This document shows, in pieces, positions 56,666 through 64,000 of a stretch of 64,000 nucleotides of DNA. The translations under genes and the position numbers were made by a program. The DNA lies in contig JAGFBZ010002313.1 of assembly GCA_018398805.1 (NCBI GenBank), positions 1-64,000 on the forward strand, given 5' to 3'. The stretch's first letter is position 1. Every line of letters starts with the position of its first letter. The DNA comes from Hirundichthys speculiger. Lineage: Eukaryota > Chordata > Actinopteri > Beloniformes > Exocoetidae. The notes under the pieces were generated by a model that saw only the letters and a program-made list of their open reading frames with translations, did not search any database and was not told where the DNA came from.

Positions 56666-57159
56666 GTCATTCTGGTAACGACGCTTGAAATGAGGACAGA
56701 TTTGATCAAAGCGAATGTAAAGTAATATCAATTATCATCCTGGGTTAACATAAACTAAGCGTCGGTGATGTCACAGCCCCATCAGTGGTACTGCCCTCTA
56801 GAGGTCAGAGGTCAATCAGAGGAACCAGATCAATTATCGATCGGCTGCAAAAACACCAGTTCAATGTGAAAACTAGAAAAGCACTCGGGGAGCAACAGTT
56901 CCCCCATATAGTGATTTACAGATTGCGATAAAATCCGCCTCCTCGTCGCCGCGGCCTCGTCGCCTCCTGGTTCCCGTCGTGATCAGTGTTTGCCGTGTTT
57001 GACCGGGTTTTTAACGCCACAGCCCGAGCGCGACAGGAGCTAACTACCAGAAATGGAGAGGAATTACTCTTTGGTTGACTGAACCAATAGCCAATAGAAA
57101 GCTAGCCAATAATAAGCAAAGAATTAGACGCCTCGCATGAGCAACGTCTTACTCAACAA

Positions 57160-58110
57160 TTCTGACTAGTCACAATTACGTTTGAGAAATCTTCAACTTT
57201 CATTCTGACTAGTCAGAACCGAATTAAAGATATCTGTAATTGTCATTGGCTGCGGTTACATGATGTTTTTTAATTTGGAATTAAAATTAGTTAAATAATT
57301 CCGAATTAAACTATTTCCTTCGAGTTACATGGAGTAATTCCGAGTGAAAACACGTGTTCAGCTTTATCCAACTCCGCTTTAGGTCTGGGGGTTGGGAAGG
57401 GTGATTATGGGGGGGCGGACGTCTTTACGCTACTGAAGAAAACAAACTTAGCTACTGTTCAACAACATTTCACTTATTTTTGACCTGGTGGCGTCTCTAT
57501 CTGCGAAACCTCCTTCATTTAACCTGGCCGCTTCAACTTTGAAAAGCTCACAATTTTTATGGCCATCTGTTCTTTTAATTATTTCCAGTTCCTCCAAGAT
57601 TTTTAAATAATCGTCTCTGCTCTTGAACACCGTTTACTGAGTGCTGCCGGTAAAAGCGTCATCGGGACAGACGGCAGAGAACGAGCATGCGCATAAGACG
57701 GGAATTATTTAAGAGGAATGATGTAAACTGACCGCAGAATACTTAATGCGGAATTAAATGAGAATAAACCAGCCACTTACTTGGAATTAATTCGGAATTG
57801 ACATTTTCATATGGAATTAAGTGTTTACATGAACTTTATACGGCTTTAATTTAATTCTGAATTAAAGAGGAATTAAACTTCCCATAAAAGCACCATTGTG
57901 GATGTGTGATCGAGTGGTGCGTTAATGACGTCATTTCGGATATCTGTAATTCAGTTTGACTAGACAAAAATAATTACAGATATCTCTAAATGTACTTTTG
58001 ACCAGGCAGAATGAATTTACAGATATCTTTAATTAATATTACTACTAGTCATAATATAATTACGACTAGTCAAAATTAAATTATTGATATCTATAATGCT
58101 AATTCCGGAT
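57160..58110. repeat. Nested AT-rich repeats with GACTAGTC and GAATTAA motifs
   Basis: The outer parts (57,160-57,245 and 57,940-58,100) share GACTAGTCA, GATATCTGTAATT and ATTACAGATATCT motifs. The inner part (57,250-57,890) is flanked by AATTCCGAATTAAA and GGAATTAATTCGGAATT motifs. This looks like one element inserted into another of a different family. Ends and target duplications are unclear. Confidence 0.5.
57448..57630 (-). pseudogene. Possible Myb/trihelix-like fragment within the inner repeat
   Basis: A 60-codon frame including KRTDGHKNCELFKVEAARLN and EGGFADRDATRSKISEML. The pattern KN-x-ELF-x3-A-x-LNE-x-GF-x8-RSKI recalls the Myb-like accessory proteins of Harbinger elements, or host genes derived from them. 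Only one helical region is visible, so this is a weak assignment. It may be a relic of the element or chance. Confidence 0.3.
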
Positions 58111-58859
58111 AGTAAAACCTAGCTATTTTATGTTAAAACGGCTTGCCGGAGGTGGTTGTTGGTATCTTTGGAGGTGCAGGAACAGAGCAGGAACTCTGTG
58201 ACCCCCTCAAGTCGGTTGGTGTTTGTGAAACTTCAGGACAGGAAGTGCTGCAGGAGCCACGGCTGGCGTTTGCAGCCGCGTCGGACAAACACGTCCCCCT
58301 GAATGTGGCTCAAAGGTTAATGGCCACTCGCGCCGACATTGTCTCTGTGTGTGTCCACAGGAAGACGGCCGGCCGCCGTCACATCCCGACTGGAAGCGGG
58401 AAGGGAACTCGAACCCTCGCCAAATCCGCCAACAACTTGTGTACGCGGCAGGAAGGAAGGTCCCCCCCCCCCCCCCCCCCACACGGGCGTGTCTGTGTAC
58501 AAACATCTGCCCGTACGAGCGGGTGGACGCCCACCTTCTCGTCCGTGCACGTGGAGGAGCATCCAAACGGGTGCACTTTTGTGTGTTTACACACAGATCC
58601 ACATCAGGAAGAGCTCCGCGGGGAAGCTCCGGGCTGGAAAAAACAAATCAGGCCTCCTGGTTCTTCCTGCCGCAGGAGCGCGTCCATGACATCAGCAGGT
58701 GAGACCGGACAAACACGGCTGTGCAAACAGCAACAGAAACATCTTCCTCAGCGCGGGCGGGAAACGATCCGGGGCGTAAACAGAAGCTGAGAGGGATGGA
58801 CTCAGTGCTGTTACAGAAACCAGTCATTTAAGACTGAAGCTGAAAAAAAATTATTTAAT
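58111..58859. other. No gene supported
   Basis: Frames of 115-215 codons overlap on both strands and cross a 19-base C-run (58,462-58,480). None has a domain. Confidence 0.45.
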
Positions 58860-59560
58860 TATTCTGTCAGAAATAAAATGGTCTCATCGACCAAAAGACA
58901 CGGTAGAAATAAAAAAAATGATGCCAACAGCGACTGAAGAGGGAGATTTAGAGTTATGGGGCACTTAAAGAGGGAAAAAATTCATTATTATTATAATATT
59001 AATGAAAAAAAAAGGTCAAATGAGAATCAAGTTGTAGTTTTGCGAGATAAAATTTTAAATATCATGAGATGAAAATTCTTGCTTTCTGATAAAAATTCAC
59101 TGGTTATTTTATGGGTAAAAGTTAAAATATGTATTTTTTTTTAAAGAAGTAATTATTGTAACATAAAAGTTGAACAATTATGAATGAAGTAGTTATGTTA
59201 CGAAAAATTAAACATAACGAGAAAAAGGTTGAATGAAGATTAAATAAATGTACAATGTGAAATTTGTCAAATCATGATTTTATGAGACAAATTGTTAAAT
59301 ATAATAAGTTTTATGAGTAAAAAGTTGAGACGTTACACAAAGTCATCATTTTGAGAGAAATGTTGAAAAAACAGTTAGAATAAAGTAAAATTATGAGTAA
59401 AATTTTATATATTTGCAAAACTAAAATCTAAACCTTTTGGAGACAATTTTGAAATTTGAAATAAAGTTGAATTGAGAACAAAAGAAATACTTAAACATTA
59501 GTGGAATAAAATGATATTCTAACGAGAAATGTTGAAAAATAATGAAAAAAGTTTTATGAA
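58860..59560. repeat. AT-rich degenerate repeat (AAAGTTGAATTATGAG type)
   Basis: Diverged motifs such as ATCATGAGATGAAAATT, TTATGAGTAAAAAGTTGA and TAACGAGAAAAAGGTTGA recur at irregular spacing. It resembles the reverse complement of 5,280-5,990. Confidence 0.6.
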
Positions 59561-59759
59561 TTCGTGAGACTGACGTCAGATCTGAAAAAAGGAATAAAGA
59601 ATCTCGTTTGTTTTGAAGGTGGGCGGTTCTTGGAGCACTTGAGTCAGCCCCGCCCCTCTGCCACTGGTCTGGTACGTTCTGTACCAGCGTGGCTGTGGGC
59701 GGGACGGGTACCGGACTCAGGCTGACCCTGTCATGTTTACGTCATGACTAGGCTACACG

Positions 59760-60436
59760 CTGTAAAAAAAAATCGTAAAAAAACAGTAATTTTCCGGCAA
59801 CTGGGGTGCCAGAAAAATACAGTGAAATAACAGAAAATTACTTTCTCATAAAAATACAGTTTTTTTTTCCATAATTAAAATACAGTTTGTAGTTGTAATT
59901 TGAACAAGATTTTGCCTTATTTTCAGCTTGTTTTTAACATTTAATTAAAAACTTTTTCACATTTTAAAACAATAAAATTACCTAGAACTATGGTAAGTAA
60001 ATTAATAATAATTTATTAATGTAATGTTAATAAATGTTACCATCTAGAAAATGAGAGTAATTGTAGTTATTTTCAATGAAAATATTAGTCAATTAAAAAG
60101 AAATTATAGTAAAATTACATTTTTTACTGTTAATTCCTCAGTAATTTTAAATGATTTTTTCCTTTTTTTTTTAAAGAGTTTTAAAGTTGAATTTTACAGT
60201 TTATTCCCTTAAAATTTGTGAAATTATTAACAATGAATACATGTATTTCTAATGAGGTTTTTTGTAAAAGAACAGAAATATTATGTGTTTTCACAGTTAC
60301 AAGTGATTTAATGTTATTTTACATTTGACATGTAAAATCAGTCTATTTTTGTAAATTAAATGGTATTTTAAACATACAGAAAAATCTGTAAAATAGACAG
60401 TAAAATTCTGTTATATTACAATTTTTTTTTTTACAG
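59760..60436. mobile_element. 677-bp inverted-repeat element with CTGTAAAAAA ends
   Basis: The left end is CTGTAAAAAAAAATCGTAAA then AAAACAGTAATTTTCC. The complement of the right end is CTGTAAAAAAAAAAATTGTA then ATATAACAGAATTTTACTG. The inner sequence is very A/T-rich with many ACAGTAAAAT motifs. No clear target duplication. Confidence 0.65.
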
Positions 60437-60788
60437 TAACCAAAACCAGGAAAACACTTCAAAAGTCGTTCTGAAACATTTTTCTGGTTTGACAGAGAAT
60501 TTAAACCCTTTAACTGGACGTTCTTCAGTTCTACGTTCACACGTCTCTCGATGATGACATCACCAACTGTGAGGCTTTCTGGAACAATCCCAGGCCTGTT
60601 ATTAGATGGTAAGGAGTGCTTTTTTATTTCTATTTTTTTTAAGGGAGCAAAACAACAAGAACTAAAGGGATTTAAGTTAGAACCGGATATTTATGTTTCC
60701 AGCAAAACAACATACATTCCAGGATGATGAAACAGCTACTCTGAGCCGGTGACAAAACTCAAAAACGTCCCTTACAGAAAATCTCAAA

Positions 60789-60938
60789 TGTCCAAATTAT
60801 CACACTTCCGCCACCGTGCTTCACAGTGGATATGAGGTGTTTCTCCTGAGATGCTGTGTTGGCTTCTCTCCAGAAATAGACCATAAAAGTAAGAAAAAGG
60901 AGCTTCACTCCGGTCTCATCTGTCCAGAGGACGTCCAC
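60789..60938 (-). pseudogene. Tc1-like transposase fragment
   Basis: One minus-strand frame of about 50 codons reads VLWTDETGVKLLFLTFMVYF, then WREANTASQEKHLIS, then TVKHGGGSVIIW. WTDET contains the first catalytic Asp of the Tc1 DDE triad. VW-type 'YFWRxxNTA' and TVKHGGGSxxxW are conserved Tc1 blocks with correct spacing. Sequence on either side does not continue the protein, and no inverted ends were found, so only this core piece survives. Confidence 0.75.
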
Positions 60939-61690
60939 TGGTGTCCTCAGATCCAGGTTTGTAGATCTTCTGGGACGTCTTCTGCCTCGGAAATGGTTCT
61001 ATAACCCCCAAAAGACCCACATCAAAGCTCTCAGTCACAGAGGAAGTGGGTCTCTCTGGTGACGAGGCCCCTTTAAGGGATCTCCCGCCGCAATCCGCCG
61101 TTTCTATCTCGAGAAGAACAACGTTCGAACAGAGATGGCGTGTGTGATGAGCGATGTCGACTAACATCCAGCACATCGTGTCAGACCTTTTGCCAAGCGG
61201 TTTTTCATGTTGTACCAACAAACGCAGATAATCAGATGTTCTTTTTCAAAACCGACACAAGTGCTGATTGTTGGAGCGGCGTGGAGCCGAGCCTCGGGGC
61301 AGGAAGCTGGTGGATACGGAGGCTCGTGTGGGCTCAGAGGATCAGCACGGGGCGCATGAAAGCGAATATTCATTACTCATGAAAAGCCTTCCTTTCATAT
61401 GCTTGTGTGAATATAATAAAAAAAAAAAATAGAAAAAAAAATGAATGAAGACAGTGATTTGGAAACAGATCCTCTCGTTTCGTACCGATGCTCCTCTGCT
61501 GAGATGGAAGCGGGAAGCTGCAGGGCTGCGGGAGGAAGAAAGGATGCAGATCTGTGCGAACAGCTACTACGACTCTGCATCCACTAATGCAGCTTAAATG
61601 GCGTACAAGGAAAACCTTTTTGAAAGCGTATCTATGAGGACAAGATACGGTTTATGAATAATTTGTCAACTCTGGGGAGCTCGTGGCAGT
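60939..61690. other. No gene supported
   Basis: Unique-looking sequence with an A-run at about 61,419-61,441. No domain in its frames. Confidence 0.4.
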
Positions 61691-61713
61691 GGGGGGGGGG
61701 GGGGGGGGGGGGG
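61691..61713. repeat. 23-base G-run
   Basis: Uninterrupted G tract followed by TAGGGGGAGGGG. Capable of G-quadruplex formation; length may be uncertain in the assembly. Confidence 0.9.
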
Positions 61714-62479
61714 TAGGGGGAGGGGTTAGATCAAGGCAGTTAATGTGGAGCCGAACGGAAGGAACTATGAACCCATACAGAGGCGGGAAGACCAAATAAC
61801 TGAAAAGAAATGCATATCCAGTCTGAACAAATAGTTGGAGTCAAAACAAAGTGTCTTCAGATCAAATCTGTAAGTGTCATTGTAGTAACGTCAACTCTGA
61901 ACTATTTAACTCTTAACTCCAAACGTGGATGTGACACTGAAAGTGTAAATCAGACCCCGCCCCCACCGTGCTACACGGCGACAGGAGTGAAATACCGGTT
62001 TTATGTCGACATTGTTCGATAAGTAAAATGAGCTAACTTTATGTTCGCGTTAGGTTTTGATATTTATATTACCCCTCTAGCACCTGGTCTGTCTTCAATG
62101 GCGAGACACTCACGGTAAAGTTATGTCGCCACATTAGCCGCGCTAAGCAGTGATGATTTTAGTTCGTCATTTGGTTCGCTAAAACTTGTAATTTGATGGT
62201 AAAGATCTGCTAAGGTAAAAAAGTTTTAAACCGTATTTTTGTTGTGTTGTTAACTCGGCTAAGCAAGCTAACGCTGAATAAGCAGTGTATCGGTTGTGGG
62301 CTGTTAGCATTATGTTAGTGTTAACATTAAGTTAGCTAACGACGAATTGTGTCCGATAAAGTGTTTTAAATCTTAATTTGTGGTCCATGTTTGAAATAAA
62401 TGAGTTTCAACTAAACTAGATGGCATTATTTTTAGCAAACCGTATTTTCTAAGTATTTTTTTTTGTAATTCAGAAGAGC

Positions 62480-62745
62480 TAATTTTACACCTTACAGTGT
62501 TAATTACTGTAACACTTGTATAGTTAACCAACAATCCTGAAAGAAAGTTAATGTCTAACACTACATAAAAGTGTTGAGATAAAGTATCACTAGTTAGTGT
62601 TAAGAAGTGTTAAATTTTAACTCCAAAAAGAGTCAATAATTACACTAAGTTAGTGTTAAGTACTAACTCTCCACAAAGAGTTAAATTAACTCTTTGTGGT
62701 GTGGACCCATATAGACACTTCAAAAGTGTTGAAACCAAATGTGAG
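62480..62745. repeat. AGTGTTAA/TTAACTCT-rich repeat
   Basis: Repeated AGTGTTAA, GTTAGTGTTAAG and GAGTTAAATTAACTC motifs in both orientations, giving many small hairpins. Probably the end of a fish DNA element; boundaries not determined. Confidence 0.5.
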
Positions 62746-63183
62746 AGTGTTTATTTGACGATGCTGTGTATTTCTATCTTTGCGGGGACCCACATACATA
62801 CAGCTCTAATATATTCCATATAGTCCTTTACATCTATATTCACTGAGATGTGCCTCTGTCCGATCTGCTGATTCAGTCACACGCTTGGAAAATGTCTGAG
62901 CTCGGCTAAGATCCAGTAGCGGTGCAGACACGTTCATCCGAGGCGAGGCGTGTTTATTTCTGTAGTACATTTCATACATAAACTCAGAGTACAGATCTGG
63001 AAAAAACAGTCACACGTGCTGTTATTTTTGTCATTCTTGGATGAGGGTAATTATCTCTGGCCTGCCTCGGTCCGTAACGCGCCTGCAGGTGGCCCAGGAC
63101 CGTGGACCGCTACCGGGAACTGCGAGCACGTCGCACCCGTTCTGGCACCTTTGCTTTGCCTCCCAGTCCTTCTCAAATATGTT
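62746..63183. other. No gene supported
   Basis: Unique-looking sequence up to the right-edge satellite. Confidence 0.4.
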
Positions 63184-64000
63184 TCCTGATGTCTCTTGAT
63201 GTTTCTTGATGTCTCCTGGTGTCTCTTGATGTTTCTTGATGTCTACTGATGTCTCTTGATGTCTCCCAATGTTTCTTGATGTCTCTTGATGTTTCTTGAT
63301 GTCTCTTGATGTCTCTTGATGTTTTTTGATGTCTCTTGATGTTTCTTGATGTCTCTTGATGTCTCTTGATGTTTCTTGATGTCTCTTGATGTTTCTTGAT
63401 GTCTCTTGATATTTCTTGATGTCTCTTGATGTTTCTTGATGTTTCTTGATGTCTCTCTTGATGTTTCTTGATGTCTCTTGATGTTTCTTGATGTTTCTTG
63501 ATGTCTCTTGATGTTTCTTGATGTCTCTTGATGTCTCTTGATGTTTCTTGATGTCTCTTGATATTTCTTGATGTCTCTTGATGTTTCTTGATGTTTCTTG
63601 ATGTCTCTTGATGTTTCTTGATGTTTCTTGATGTCTCTTGATGTTTCTTGGTGTCTCTTGATGTTTCTTGATGTCTCTTGATGTTTCTTGGTGTCTCTTG
63701 GTGTCTCTTGATGTCTCTTGGTGTCTCTTGATGTCTCTTGATGTTTCTTGATGTCTCCTGATGTCTCTTGATGTCCCTTAATGTCTCTTGATGTTTCTTG
63801 ATGTTTCTTGATGTTTCTTGATGTTTCTTGGTGTCTCTTGATGTCTGTTGATGTCTCCTGATGTCTCTTGATGTCTCTTGATGTTTCTTGATGTTTCTTG
63901 ATGTCTCTTGATGTCTCTTGATGTTTCTTGATGTCTCCTTGATGTCTCTTGATGTCTCTTGATGTCTCTTGATGTTTCTTGATGTCTCTTGATAGTTCTT
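63184..64000. repeat. 10-bp satellite running off the right edge
   Basis: About 80 copies of TCTTGATGTT/TCTTGATGTC. T and C forms often alternate, making a 20-bp dimer. Rare variants are GGTGTC and ATATTT. The array continues past the window end. Confidence 0.96.

Noticed and set aside
58143..58790. 215-codon plus-strand frame
   Set aside because: No domain, crosses a 19-base C-run, and overlaps several equally open frames on both strands.
1..64000. CRISPR arrays or bacterial-type defence systems
   Set aside because: Tandem units have no unique spacers, and the whole window has eukaryotic character.

Overview
This window looks like teleost fish nuclear DNA. The signs are mosaic composition, very many decayed DNA transposons of types common in fish (hAT with BED zinc fingers, Tc1/mariner, a pogo/Tigger-like element, TTAA-flanked elements), a Ty3/gypsy chromovirus, a fish-type LINE tail ending in repeated AATTG, TTAGGG-type telomeric repeats inside the sequence, and no bacterial-style genes. 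I found no host protein-coding gene, rRNA or tRNA that I can support. Most long open frames here come from tandem repeats. Family names rest on motif recognition, not on database searches.

Layout. 1-12,700: a 20-bp satellite at the left edge, interstitial telomeric repeats (about 490 bp at 2,021-2,512), a TTAA-flanked element with an exon-like ORF (2,640-3,648), an AT-rich decayed repeat, a candidate inverted-repeat element (8,171-9,010) and three minisatellites. 12,700-18,580: a Tigger-like element (12,733-13,328), short arrays and two small hAT elements. 18,580-26,078: one 7.5-kb array of a roughly 21-bp unit. 27,476-30,116: 19 copies of a roughly 136-bp unit. 31,600-46,750: a graveyard of DNA transposons, including four hAT elements that each keep a recognisable BED zinc-finger fragment (33.5, 35.1, 41.1 and 45.4 kb), several with 8-bp target duplications, plus a piggyBac-like element and a CCTA array split by a hAT insertion.

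47,848-53,007: the one nearly complete coding unit, a Ty3/gypsy LTR retrotransposon on the minus strand. It has near-identical 434/436-bp LTRs, a TTTCA target duplication, and gag, protease, reverse transcriptase, RNase H, integrase and a C-terminal chromodomain, interrupted by three frameshifts. Sequence just inside its 5' LTR is complementary to a 10-nt stretch of the LTR that lies where the transcript should start. This is the layout expected of self-primed reverse transcription, as in Tf1.

53,008-64,000: a LINE 3' end with its own 45-bp minisatellite, a C-rich island, nested AT-rich elements, a Tc1 transposase fragment and a 10-bp satellite running off the right edge.

The density of tandem arrays, telomeric repeats and nested transposons suggests a subtelomeric or otherwise repeat-tolerant region. 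That is inference.
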